From Annona cherimola (Eukaryota; Streptophyta; Magnoliopsida; Magnoliales; Annonaceae), in contig CM059971.1 in the NCBI GenBank assembly GCA_030490835.1, forward strand, positions 77,332,224 through 77,396,223: 64,000 nt of DNA, in the 5' to 3' direction. Positions 12,391 to 23,539 of the stretch are shown here, piece after piece. The notes under the pieces were generated by a model. It did no database searches, was not told the origin of the DNA, and saw only the letters and a program-made list of their open reading frames with translations. Made by a program: the position numbers and the translations under genes. Each line of letters opens with the position of its first letter. Within the stretch, counting starts at the first letter, position 1.

Positions 12391-13045
12391 AATGACCCTT
12401 CGTTTCCTCTCTCTGTCCACTTCGCTCTCCTTCTCGCTTACAGCATAACCTCAAGCTTGAGCCGTCCAAAAGTACCCTTATCAGTAATGTGCCCATGGGC
12501 CGGCGGATTAGATGTGTTGTGGCAACTGAAATGGCAGAGCAGCCTATCATCCGTCGAGATGCAAGTTACCAGAAAGCTCTGTTCAATTGCTGAAAGGCAC
12601 CTACACGGTGATGCGTCTATTAGATCCATATTGTATCCACCAGCTATGTATGTTTAACTAGTCTAGGATGCATGAAATGCAAGCCCAATCTATCGCGATT
12701 TTTTTGGATCTGATCATCCAGCCAATTATCCAGGGTGCAGTGCCAATGAATGCATTTCGTTTTGTCGGTATTCAACATAAAATACAAAAGTGTTGATCTT
12801 TTGTCAATTAAAATCGTCTTTACAATGGTTAAAATTTATTTGCTAAAAAAAAAAAAACTTAGTTGTGGAATGAACATATGACAAATAACCACCACCAAGA
12901 AGAAAAGTCTTTTTTTTTTTTTGAAAAACTTTTTTCCTTTTTTTTTTGGAGAAACGAAGAGAACTCAATTTTGATTTGGTTTCCAATGCACATGCATCTT
13001 CCTTGTTAATAAGTAATTTTTGTCGCTAATAAGAGTTACTAAAAA

Positions 13046-13057
13046 TGTATTTTATTG
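13046..13057. repeat. Target-site duplication of the LINE tail, left copy
   Basis: TGTATTTTATTG occurs here and again at 13381-13392, flanking the truncated LINE. Confidence 0.85.
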
Positions 13058-13380
13058 ACTGTGGATGTACCGGTTCGCGCACCGGTGTGGATCATAATTG
13101 ACAAAATCAAAACTGTCCTATCTTGGGCCACCCACATATCTGTCCATCATGTTCTTAGGCGTGGAAACGTGGTGGCCCATGATTTAGCTGACTTTATGTC
13201 TTCTTCTGTTACTGATCATCTTTTTTGGTGGGATCAACCTCCCCAACAACTATTGGGGAAACTTTGTATAGATAATTTTTTGGGAAATGAATTTCCTGGA
13301 TCCCCCTCGTCCGATCCCTTTCCGAATTGAAAGGGGATCGGGATAGGGTTGTGTATCCATTTCATCAAAAAAAAAAAAAT
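13058..13380 (+). mobile_element. 5'-truncated LINE inserted in terpene synthase intron 1
   Basis: Only the last about 320 bp of the LINE family survive. The encoded tail HISVHHVLRRGNVVAHDLAD is nearly the same as the RNase H end of the LINE at 43077-47469. It is followed by the shared 3' UTR phrase GGGGATCGGGATAGGGTTG and a pure A-run. A 12-bp target-site duplication flanks it. The good conservation and intact TSD indicate a fairly recent insertion. Confidence 0.9.
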
Positions 13381-13392
13381 TGTATTTTATTG
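13381..13392. repeat. Target-site duplication of the LINE tail, right copy
   Basis: TGTATTTTATTG directly follows the poly(A) tail and repeats the sequence at 13046-13057. Confidence 0.85.
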
Positions 13393-14194
13393 TAGCAATA
13401 TATAAACAATTAATCCTGGATCGATCATGAGTAGTTAGTTGTCTGCTAATGCGTATATAGGATGATGCATACCTTTGAGAGATCGACTGGATCGTAGAAG
13501 TGGCAAGGGGTTTGCTTATGGAAACCACACAGTCCATTGCAAGACTCGAGTTGATTGGTTCTCTCTAACGTTTAGGATTGGATTATCATAATGAAATCAG
13601 GTAAGCTCTGAAGGAGTTATGAAAATTAGGCCGAGTGAGTTAGGGATAGAGAACCGTCTAAAGTGCCACCTCTCTTTTCTTCCGGCTTCTTAGGCAATAT
13701 GGGTATGAGGTGTCAACAGGTTTATACATGTGTATATTATTATCAGTAATGAATAATTACGCTTTTTTATTATAAAATCTCTGCACTCAAACTAATTAAT
13801 GCTGCATTTGCTACAGACATGTTCAATAATTTCTTGGACGAGGCTGGAAGCTTCAAATAATGCCTTTGCCAAGACATAAGAGGATTGTTGAGTTTGTATA
13901 AGTGTCACATCTTGAATTTATAGGAGAAGATATTTTGGATGAGGCCAAAGCCTTTACTACCAAACATCTCATACAAGTGCTAGCGCAGGGGTAAGTACTG
14001 GATCCTCCTCACCTTTCCCAACAAATAGAGCATGCATTGGAGCTTCCTGTTCATTACATGGACCCAAGGCTTGAAGCTAGGTGGTATATTGAAGAGGTTT
14101 ATGAGAAAGAAGAGCACATGAGGCCTTGCCTGCTTCAACTCGCTGAGCTCGATTACAACAGACTCTAAGCACTTTACCAAGGTCAAGGATCTAT

Positions 14195-14520
14195 ATATAC
14201 ATATATAGAGATGGGCCCCACATAATGATCAAATTAAAATCTACTCCTTCCATTATATTTAGAATAATGTATTCTACTACCATATCAATTTTTCATCCCA
14301 ATCAGATATGCGTATGGACCCCATCTGAAAATGGTACAAATTCAACGTAATAAAATAGTTTAATGTAAATAACAACTTTAAAGTAGTTTTTTCAAGATCT
14401 AAATGGTCAAAAGTATGTTATTTATATGGATAAATGATTGTATGAAGTTTTATTGCATTATAATATGTGTGGAGCCCATTTTTGGGATAACTGCACCATT
14501 GTTCCAGTGCAGTGACGCTT
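14195..14520 (+). mobile_element. MITE family M1 copy
   Basis: It begins beside a TATATACATATATAG tract and runs to a GCACCATTGTTCCAGTGCAGT end. The interior blocks match the other M1 copies. It replaces the 3' exons of the terpene synthase pseudogene, so this junction marks where that gene was lost. Confidence 0.6.
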
Positions 14521-14690
14521 AAATAGGCCCCACATGATGATCAAATTATAATCTACTTCACACATTGTATTTAGAATAATATACTCTATTACCATATTAA
14601 TTTTCATTCCAATCGGATATGTGTATAGACCCATCTGAAAATGGTACAAATTCAACGTAATAAAATAGTTTATTAGAGTGTAATTCAACT
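14521..14690 (+). mobile_element. MITE family M1, second partial copy in tandem
   Basis: GGCCCCACATGATGATCAAA restarts the M1 body immediately after the previous copy. The copy stops after the AATAAAATAGTTTA block. Confidence 0.55.
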
Positions 14691-14697
14691 GTCTGAT

Positions 14698-14750
14698 TAT
14701 ATGATAATAACAACAATAACAATGACGACAACAACAATAATAAATACAGT
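14698..14750. repeat. (AAC/AAT)n microsatellite
   Basis: Imperfect AAC, AAT and GAC triplets run through this stretch. Confidence 0.7.
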
Positions 14751-14804
14751 TCGTTGTAAAATGGGCTTTACATATATTAAAATATAATTATACTCAATTT
14801 TTTT

Positions 14805-16560
14805 AAGAAAGACCCCAATTTTTCATTGCATGGATAAAGAGACTTTACAAAAGAGTAGAAGTCAAAAACTGTGGTGGTTTACCCTCAACGGATTTTACAA
14901 GGAGCAGCATCTTTTGATGCACGATCTACCAAGGAATGGACTACTCTGTTGCCGATCCTTCTAACATGGTGAACGGAGAAATCCGACCTGTGCAGAACTG
15001 ACTGGATGATCTCTTGGATAAGAGCCCCAACTGGTGAGAAAATGTGGCGATCTTTTCTCAAAATATCAGCCAAAATTAGGGAGTCGCTTTCGATATTTAG
15101 ATGTGACACTTGCATTTCAATGCCTCATTTAACACTAAACAGAATAGCCATCAGTGCCATCTACAGAGGGCTATCTACCTCTGGAATTTTCCATGTTTGT
15201 GCTACCATCAATTTTCCTTCCGAGTTTCTCGATATAGCCCCCAACCCCATACATATCGCGCTGGAGTTGTGGCGTACGTTGATGTTCAGTTTCAGGTAAC
15301 TAGTCCTTGGTTTCATCCATCTGGATCTCAAAAGGAAAAGGATTTTTCACTTGTGTTGCCAGTTGGAATGAATCCCAAAAGTTTCTACATTATTGCATAG
15401 TGCAGGTGAAGTTTGGTTTTGCACCCTCCTCTCTCACTTTGTTTCTTAGGAACCAAATATGTCAGCAGTGAAGAATGAATCAGCTCTTCCCCTTGCCACT
15501 TGGATGCCAACCTTCTGAAAGTGCATTTGATGACATCCCTTGGAGCCTAGATTTCGTTATCAGTTATCAAATGTCTTCTTTGACGACCACATTTGCACAG
15601 AAAATAAAAGATGTTGAGCATTTTCTCTCCCCGAACCACATAAGGTACATGATGGATTTAGAGATACTCCCCTACTTTGGAGGGTGGCTATCGTTGGAAT
15701 AGCATTGTGGAAGAGTTTCCATCCAAAATTTTTTACCTTCTGTAGGAGCTGCAACTTCCATATTGCTCTACACATGTTTGTATCACCATCCTTCTGTGGG
15801 TGATTTTTCTCCCACAACCTATTACCCACAAAGAGTTAGCAATAATAAAACAGTAGGTTGACTTCACTCTTAGCATCCTGTCAGGATTAGCCTCCCAAAA
15901 CCACCTATCTGCAGCTTGAGGGGAATGAGGAGTGGTGTCCTTAAATCTACCACGCATTCGTTCCTTCAGACCTTTAAAAACCATCTTTTTTGACATCCCG
16001 AGCCACGCTGGGAGACCCAACTAGTTCCTGATCACCTCTCCCTCTGATCTTAGTAGACTTTCCACCTCATATCTGCTCTTCTCCCTTGTTCTAAAGCTGT
16101 AAAATAGTGCCGTCTTTTCCATATTCACAATCTGCCTCGAAAAAGCACTGCACTCATGCAAAACATTTAGAAGGCAGCTTACCTCCTCTTGACATGCCTT
16201 TAGAAACAAGAGAGCATTATCAGTGAAGAACAAGTGACAAATCAAAGGACTCCATGGGCAGATCTTTATGCCTGAGAGTTGGCAATTGCGGATCTTCTCT
16301 AACATCAATTGAGATAGGCCCTTCGCACATATAAAAAGAAAAGATAGGGAGATAGAGGGTCCTCTTGTCTCAATCACCCTAAGGTTGAAAAAGTCGGTGA
16401 AGTGGCCACTGATACACCCTGTATTTAACTGATTGCAAAAAGTTCCTCATCTATCATATCCATGTATCTCCAAAATTCATCCTTTTCATCATCTCTAGGA
16501 GGTATCCCCATTCCACCTTATTGTAAACTTTGACATATCCAGTTTTACAGTCATGTCTTC
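14805..16560 (-). mobile_element. Decayed 5'-truncated LINE (RT to RNase H)
   Basis: On the minus strand, from the 5' side, it encodes a KLDMSK reverse-transcriptase motif (about 16530-16547) and an LFF-TDN-ALLFLKA block at the FADD catalytic box with Ala and the second Asp replaced (about 16214). It continues with MGLPAWLGMSKKMVFKGLKE, a zinc-binding CTLCGSGRENAQHLLF (15560-15829), and RNase H pieces IESDSLILADI and FSVHHVRRIGNRVVHSL (14885-15115). Many stops and frameshifts break it. The altered FADD box means the copy is dead. A T-rich tract near 14796-14808 is the likely remnant of the poly(A) tail. Confidence 0.85.
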
Positions 16561-16599
16561 TCTCTTCCCTCTCCTCTATCTAGTCATTTATCTATGCAT

Positions 16600-17125
16600 A
16601 AATAATGTTTTAGATAGTTTAGATGTTAAAAAATATATTAAAATTGATATTTATATCAATGTATTTTATTACGTTAATTTTGTATTATTTTAAGATGAAA
16701 TCCATACACGTCCAATTTAGATAAAAATTGACATGCCACTAAATTAATAATTCTAAATATTAGGTGTGTTTGGTAATTAATAAAACTTTTGGATTAAAAA
16801 TTTTGATATAAATATTTTTGAAATAAGAGAAAATTATGTGATATGATATGGGTCATGATTATGAGTAAAGAAAATAAATTTAAAATAGATAGGTTAGCTA
16901 TATGGATAGTTGTATAAAAATAGTTGAAAAGTATAATAGTTGTATAAGAAAATATAAAGAAATAATTAAAAATAGGATAATTATGAAAAGAAAAAATTTT
17001 GGTTTGAAAATTTTTAATATGACCAAACATGATTATAATAAGTGGTTTAAGTGTCAATTTTGATTAGTGGTTAGACCCTTTTGTAGTAGATTGCAGCGTA
17101 ATTATATTGTAGTACGATTGCATTT
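16600..17125 (-). mobile_element. MITE family M1 (reversed), split by an M3 MITE
   Basis: The M1 body in reverse orientation runs to about 16758, stops inside the AATTCTAAATA block, and resumes after 17040 with terminal sequence (GATTGCAGCGTAATTATATT). The M3 element at 16762-17036 lies exactly between the two parts. Confidence 0.55.
16762..17036 (+). mobile_element. MITE family M3 copy nested in M1
   Basis: It starts GGTGTGTTTGG and ends with the inverted complement GACCAAACAT. The interior TGATATGATATGGGTCATGA is shared with the copies at 22793 and 24247. Confidence 0.65.
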
Positions 17126-17324
17126 GAATAAATTCCTAATGCATATAATAAATTAGCATGCTCATTGTTTCAATCTGGGTTGTTCTATATGTGAATTAGC
17201 AAGTAGAATGTGAATTCTATATGTGAATTCTGCTAATTGCAAGTAAGTTTTAAGATGAGTTACTGTTGGATGTGAATCATGTGGAGTGTGTGTATATCGC
17301 GTATATATATAGTTTGAATCCGGT

Positions 17325-17645
17325 GATTTCAGACAGGTCTAAATATATATTTTTTGTTTTTTTGAAATTTTTTTATAAACATATTGATTTAGTTATATTT
17401 AATTTATAAAACAAGTTTTATTATTTTTGAATAAATGTATATATTTATTTTTGATTTTTTCAGGGGTATTTGGGTTATTTAAAATAACCTAAATATTCCT
17501 ATATTTAAAAATTTAAAATAAATATATGCACTTATTTAAAATTGTTAAAACTTGGTTTATAAATTAAATATGACTATATTAACATATCTAAAAAAAAATT
17601 CAAAATAAAAACAAAAAAATTATGTTACTGGTCTCTGAAAAGATC
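17325..17645. mobile_element. AT-rich foldback element, family M4
   Basis: The two halves are inverted copies: a TTATAAACATATTGATTTAG-like arm and a TAACATATCTAAAAAAAA-like arm around a central AGGGGTATTTGGGTTATTTA. The ends carry GATTTCAGACAGGTCT and the related inverted CTGGTCTCTGAAAAGATC. Similar elements recur at 23540, 24565, 58140 and 60640. Confidence 0.6.
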
Positions 17646-18400
17646 GTTACCCCCCAAACGTAGCCTTACATCTTCCTTTCTTCCGGTGGCTAGATATTCC
17701 GGAAGGCTCGTGAAACGATCACGTTGCTTTTCTGATTGCACTGCGGCGTGTTTGGATGGCATGGGATCGCGATGGGATGAACCCCACCAAGAAACGCCAA
17801 CCGCCCATAGCCGTGCATTTTGGATCTTGGACGATGATCGAGCCGATTTGTTACAGGTAAATATAGAAGCAATTGCATGCCCTGTACTTAATTAAAATTT
17901 AAATAAAAGTTATAGTGACTATCTTTAAGTGGGTGCATAACGTAAACTCGAAAAGGTATCATGGGTCAAGTAATACATGCAAAATATTAATTATTTCCAG
18001 TTTGATTACTACATGCATATACATAAATTACTAATAATATTTTAATTGAAGTTGAGATTAAGGGTGCATTTGGGAAAGTCTAAATGTAAAAAATGGGAAA
18101 GAAAAATAAAGAATTTTAAAAAATAAAAAGCAATATAATATAATAAGGGTAATTAATAATTAGAATCAAAACAAATAATGTCAAAATAGACGTAATACAT
18201 ATATGAAAAATGCGAAAAATAATTAAGCATGATAATAAAAATATTAATTAACTAGTTAAAATTTCAAATTATCTCCAAAGTTGTGTTAAAAGAATTCTTT
18301 TATCTTCTACATGTTTTCATGGGTATTTATATTATAACCGTCTCAACTCTTGTATTACAATCAGGCTCACGAGACGTTGGAACAATTTTCTTACAATATA
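17646..18400. other. Intergenic DNA, no gene seen
   Basis: A GC-richer patch (17650-17870) has only short frames without family resemblance. The rest is AT-rich. About 18320-18408 resembles 23275-23390. Confidence 0.4.
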
Positions 18401-18408
18401 CTGCAAAC
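18401..18408. repeat. 8-bp TSD of hAT family B copy 1, left
   Basis: CTGCAAAC is repeated exactly at 20097-20104. Confidence 0.9.
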
Positions 18409-20096
18409 CAGTGTTATCAGAACCGGACCGGACCGGCCGGTCCGACCGGGAACCGGTCCAGTTTCCGGTTCGGTTGGCACTGGTTTGGTCTGATCAAATG
18501 AAACCGTCCGAACCGATGAACCGGCGGTCGAACCGGAATTCCGGTTCGACCGGATTCAACCGGTCGGACGGATATCCTTAAACAGCTAACCCTAAACTAA
18601 AGGAAAAAAAAATAATCTTCTGCTTCGTCTGTGACTCTGTTCGTCGTCCCGCAGCCGCAGCAGGCATCGCCTTCCTCGCCCGACGATCTTGCCGTCGTCG
18701 CCCTCACCTTCGTAGTCATCCCGCAGCCGGCAGCCCTCGCCCTCGCCCGACGATCTGCCATTCTTCCGTCTCGCCTTGCCGCACGCCGTCTTGCCGCAGC
18801 AACGCCGACAATCTGCCCCACGTCGTCTTGCCGCTGCTCTGTGCTGTCTCCTCTCCCGGCACCGGCGCCGTCTTGCCGCACCCCGCACGACGACTGGGAG
18901 CTCTGTGCTGTCTCCTACTCTCCTTTCCCACCGCTCTGTGTTGTCTCCTCTCCCGGCACCGGCGCCGTCTTGCCGCACCCCGCACGACGACTGGGAGCTC
19001 TGTGCTGTCTCCTACTCTCCTCTCCCGCCGCTCTGTGCTGTCTCCTCTCCCGGCGTCGGCAGCATCAAAATTCAAAACAGCAATTATCAAAAAACAGTAC
19101 TCATTATTTATTTATTTAGCCCTTTTTGATTTAGCCTAATTTTTTTTTGCTTGCGTATCTTATGAATTAGTAATTATCAATGATTCAATTATGCTATTAA
19201 ACAATCTTATAATATCAATTATGTCATTAAATAAATCTAAAATCTTACGTAATTATTAAAAAAATCTCTATAGGAATTATGATTATTAACTCCCATACAT
19301 TCAAAATTTTAAGAAATTTTGGACCTACAAAAATACTTCATATAATCAATCCATTCTAATTAATCATACGTATCATAATATGCAACTCATGTAATTAATA
19401 TCACTCTCATAATTAATATGTAATATTTGTAATGATGTAAATGGTGGATTTTCAGACAAGAATGTGTGTTTGAATATTTGTAGACTTTTAAAATTTTATG
19501 TTTTGTGGGAATGATGTATTGTTAAACTTTTAAAATGTTATATTTGGTTGAAATGAAGAATTTATATACTTTTAAAATTTATGTTTGATGAGAATGATGC
19601 ATTTAATGGTTTATAAACTTCTAAATTTTCATTTTTTGCTAAACATAAGAGATATTCTTAATTTTCATATTATAAAAGGTTATTTAATTATACAAATTTT
19701 GAACACTTACTGATCTGTTTTATTTCTTATTTTTTCAGGTATGTTTATAGCAATTCATCAAGGTACCGAGATAAAGAGGAAGAATTCAAGAACCAACAAC
19801 CAAGCAACAACGGTCGTAGCTTATTATAAGTTTAAGTCTTTCAGGTCAGTTAATGTACTTAATTTTTTAAAACTCGCTATTAATTTTTTCCTACATGTTT
19901 TGTTTTTATATTGTGGTCCTTAAAATCCAACATATATATTTTGGATTTATAAAAACATAAGTTTATCAAATATTTATTTAAATTTTTTAAAAATTTAATA
20001 TTTATGATGTTATAAATATATCATGTTGACGTCACTGGTTCGAATCAGACCAGTTCCTTTACCGGTTCAATCACCGGTTCGGTTCTGACAACATTG
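18409..20096 (-). mobile_element. Non-autonomous hAT-like element, family B copy 1
   Basis: The left end CAGTGTTATCAGAACCGG and the right end, read inverted as CAATGTTGTCAGAACCGAAC, are terminal inverted repeats. A perfect 8-bp duplication CTGCAAAC flanks them, the hallmark of hAT insertion. Subterminal regions are packed with ACCGG/CCGGT motifs, likely transposase-binding clusters by analogy with Ac/Ds. The CCGG-rich end adjoins a GC-rich block (18600-19070) and the other half is AT-rich. Open frames such as 18631-19119 are Ser/Pro/Ala-rich products of that block and resemble no transposase. A sister copy lies inverted at 58473-60205. Confidence 0.85.
18841..19060. repeat. 97-bp GC-rich tandem repeat inside hAT family B copy 1
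   Basis: A unit starting GTGCTGTCTCCTCTCCCGGC at 18841 repeats at 18938 and 19035, a period of 97 bp with few differences. The third unit is partial. Confidence 0.85.
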
Positions 20097-20104
20097 CTGC
20101 AAAC
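20097..20104. repeat. 8-bp TSD of hAT family B copy 1, right
   Basis: CTGCAAAC matches 18401-18408 exactly. Confidence 0.9.
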
Positions 20105-21830
20105 ACCTGCGCATAACCTATTTTTCCTCTACGACTATTTTCTAAATTTCCAAAGATGGATGCTCTCACAGTTCTCCCCACCGTTACAACATTGAACCCG
20201 CATCAGCAGTGTGGATGAACCACGAGTTTCCACGACGCTGTCTTCGTCGCGGAAACTGCTGCATGTTAGGCTCACCAAACTACAAAATAATAATGGTGGG
20301 CTGGAATAATATAAGCCGCAGGCTTCTCGAAAAACTACTCGCCTCCTTTCAAATTTTCGCTTCTAGCTTTCGAACTGTATGCCCTAGTAATCCGAAATTG
20401 CACGTCTCCCCTCCGTTATCCAGCGCCATGTGTATTTGCCATTTGGCAGGCGCCCCTGCCCCCTGCCATGGCAGATAACAGCTTCCGTGGGTATTCGCAA
20501 TGACTGTTGCTTCCAGGAAGCAATGCAGTTGTACAAATTTGTACTTGCGTCTCAACTCGCAAAGTTTTGGTTCGGGAGGCAACTTTCGTAGTCTGAAATG
20601 CCGTTTTCAAACGTCCAATTTTCGTACAAATCGTCACTCAAATAATATTCATATTTTTTCACTTACGGAGCTATCATTTTTTCTAACGACTACCATGTAT
20701 AGTATTTATTTATTTTAACTTTACTTTTATTATTTTCCATAAATTATGCAATTTTTAAAATATTTTTTTCATTCTTTTGCATCTTACAATTTTTTCTCAT
20801 TCTATATTTCAAGACAAACTATAAGTTGGACGAGATGAAAAAATATAGAATTTGATTTCTTGAGGTGAATAATTTCTCCATCAATAATTATATTTTTTTT
20901 GCTTTTACCTTTAAATTTCGATTATTTTTCCTAACAACTAATTCTTCAACGCTATTTATTCTAACTTTACTCTTTGTTTTTTTTTATTACTTACACAATT
21001 TTCAAACTATTTTATTTTCAACCCAATCCTACAGTCCTATGAACTTTATGAACTTTTGGGGGTATAGAGTACCAATTACAATGGACCCAAATCCCAAACT
21101 ATAAGCTTTGTAGGAAGTGTACCTAAGCGACGATTTACTAACTTGGGTACTGAGAAATTTTTAAAATTTGCACATTTTCATCCAAGGAAAAACATTGTGA
21201 GCCAGCAGTGTCGGAAAAACCGAGAAAAGAATGTAAAGCAGTGGATGTTGCCATTAAAACACATGTAGCTGCTTCCAATTTTTTTCTGTTAGAAATAGAA
21301 TGGAGACCGTAGAGGTGTAAATCGGATACTTCCAACTCTGGTAGGTGGAGGGAAGAGGGCGAGGGCTGCTGAATCAAGGACAGGATAATTAGAGAAGAAG
21401 TTAAATGCCATAAATGGAACAGAAACCGATTGGTGCAAGTGGCAACAGCAACGGGGAGGTGCGGTAACAATTGGCGACGACCGGGAAGATCGCGTTCGCA
21501 AGAGGGGTGAAGGAAAGGGATAAAAACGCAGGGAGGAGGCGAGATTAGGCGGGGATTTGGGGCTCCATTTTTTTTTTTTTTTTTTTTTCTTTTGCGAAAG
21601 TCAGCCTCTTTTCTCTATTTGCGGCTTGCAGAGGACAGGTTGAATATTTTCGTATTAGCAGATCGAACTACTGCTTGTTCTGGCGGCTTATCCCGCGCCT
21701 GCGCTGCCGCCACGCTTGAACGGCTGAAGAGTGAAGTCGTAGCGACTTCGGCCCGGACACAAGGTATGTGTTTGACTGTCTTTCTCTTCTTTGAGACACG
21801 ATGCCATGCGTTTGGTCGTGCGATCTATTT
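20105..21830. other. Intergenic DNA with unidentified GC-richer segments
   Basis: Two moderately GC-rich patches (20150-20640 and 21170-21780) stand out from AT-rich DNA. The minus-strand frames at 21138-21470 and 21289-21501 have a Ser/Pro/Leu-rich, leader-like composition but match no family I know. They could be a lost first exon or cargo of an unrecognised element. A long T-run lies near 21569-21588. Confidence 0.35.
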
Positions 21831-21834
21831 TTTA

Positions 21835-22010
21835 ATTTTTTGATAAACATATAAAATTAAATATATTTAATCTATAAATCAAGTTTTATAATCTTTGTGA
21901 AAAAATTATAAAAATGTCATTGTGTTTAAAAATATTCAAAATGGTAAATTTTAGTTTATAGATTAAATATACCTAACTTTCCGTGTTTAACAAAAAATAA
22001 AAAAATAAGT
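21835..22010. mobile_element. Foldback family M4 fragment
   Basis: Inverted arms (AAATTAAATATATTTAATCT and AGATTAAATATACCTAAC) flank a short centre, as in the other M4 elements. The outer ends are indistinct. Confidence 0.45.
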
Positions 22011-22019
22011 ATGGCTTGC

Positions 22020-22790
22020 CACATGGGATCATGCCTCCTCTTTTTTATAGGCAACTAAAAAACTTAACTTGAATCACGTGAGTTAACACCTTGGTGGTGA
22101 ACTGTTTAGTCATGCATATCACTAATTGCACTAGGAGATTTTTATACCCATTTATTATTTGGAAGATACTTCTCCCTAGTTCTTAAAAGGAATCATGTCT
22201 TCAGATTTGTAAGAATGTATCAAGGTTTCTTAATAAATATATAGATATATGTAAGTATATCAATAAGAAAAACACGGCCCGAACCACTATGGGAATCCAT
22301 TTCAAAGGCATTTCTTTTTTTTGGTATTCTTTAGTTTAATGGCTTCTTGAGCTGATTTATAAGATGTAAATTATTTATCATGTTTAAAAATGTATATTAC
22401 ATTTTATCGAGAATATAATTATATCATCGAAAAAAGTTGCAGTGATTACAAAACCAAGTAACTTTAAAAATAAAATTTTAAATGACTAAAATTTTAACTT
22501 TTATGTGATTTAATTTTATAGCTCAATAAAGTTTTTTTATCAATTTATTTATAACCCCTTTTTTAGCTAGTGGTTAAAAAACCAAGCAACTTTAAAATAA
22601 AATTTTTTAAGGGACTGCATTTTTAACTTCTATTTGATTTAAATTTACACCTCACTAAAACGTTTATCATTTTAATAGCTGAATTTTTATTTAACTGGGC
22701 CTTGCATTCATAATTAAATCAAAATTTCACTAGTAAGATGCTTTAAAATTATTTGTTTCGTTATTTTGTCAAAGGTCGTTTCAGTGAAGT
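22020..22790. other. AT-rich intergenic DNA, no gene seen
   Basis: A weak duplication is visible: an AACCAAGYAACTTTAAAAWTAAAATTTT-type block occurs near 22451 and again near 22580. Confidence 0.4.
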
Positions 22791-22792
22791 CT

Positions 22793-23085
22793 TAGAGTGT
22801 GTTTGGGAATGAGTAATACTTTTGATGAAAAGTTTTGAAGATGAAAAGTTGTCAAATGATGTGATATGATAGAAGTAATGATGAGTAGTAAAGAAGATAA
22901 AGTTAAAATAGATAGGTTAGTTGTGTGGGTAGTTGTGTAGAAATAATTGAAAAGTAGGATAGTTGTATAGGAAAATGTAAAAAAATAATTAAAAAATATG
23001 ATAATTGTAGAGAATGAAAAGTTTTAGATTGAAAAGTTTTAATTTGACATTTTTTAACTATTGTCAAACATATCCTTAATTGTGG
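22793..23085 (+). mobile_element. MITE family M3 copy
   Basis: It runs from AGTGTGTTTGGGAATGAGTA to an end containing GTCAAACATATCCTTA. The interior (AAAATAGATAGGTTAGTTGT and following) is shared with 16762 and 24247. Confidence 0.65.
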
Positions 23086-23539
23086 CATACCTCTTTCAAA
23101 ATAGAGATTGGAACGTATAAATTATGAAAAATACTTTGGTAATCACTTATCTGTATAGGATTGATATTTCAAATTATTTAAATGTGTAGCTAACAGCTTT
23201 AAAATTATTTAAACTAAATAATTCTATTACTTAAAATTTATACTTTTTTTATGGGGCCACCTACATTTTTCTTATATTTGGTACTTATAATTATCTCAAC
23301 TAGTATTACAATCAAACCCTTAGACATCCGAACAATTTTCATATAACATTCTTATAAATTTCTAATAATATACCTGCAAATCCCCTTCTCCAGTGGATAC
23401 TCCTGTAATGCAAGGAGACAATGTCATCAATTGGACCAGAGAGTCTTGCATTACGCTTACTTGCAATATAGGCACCCACGTATTTGATGTTATCGAAACT
23501 GACAAATGATCTTTTTAAACCGGTCTGAAATCCCTCCAT

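Larger units (their letters stand above)
12391..14190 (+). pseudogene. TPS: Terpene synthase pseudogene (plastid type), 3'-truncated
   Basis: Terpene synthases cyclise prenyl diphosphates. Three exons are visible. Exon 1 (about 12391-12610) has a Ser/Leu-rich start followed by EQPIIRRDASYQKALF at 12534-12584, which is the RR(x)8W motif with Trp replaced by Phe. The motif and leader suggest a TPS-b plastid monoterpene synthase. Exon 2 (13461-13719) reads VARGLLMETTQSIARLELIGSL, then RLGLDYHNEIR, then FRLLRQYGYEVST, all family hallmarks. A 97-bp GT-AG intron (13720-13816) joins it in phase to exon 3 (DMFNNFLDEAGSFK, GEDILDEAKAFTTKHL, PRLEARWYIEEVYEKEEHM). Exon 2 has seven in-frame stops and no indel. 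Exon 3 has stops and a frameshift near 13920. The gene ends at MITE sequence near 14190, before the DDxxD exon. A LINE tail sits in intron 1. Confidence 0.9.

Noticed and set aside
18592..19139. Several overlapping 90-160-codon frames on both strands
   Set aside because: They arise from the GC-rich 97-bp tandem repeats within a hAT-like element. Being open on both strands reflects composition, not coding.
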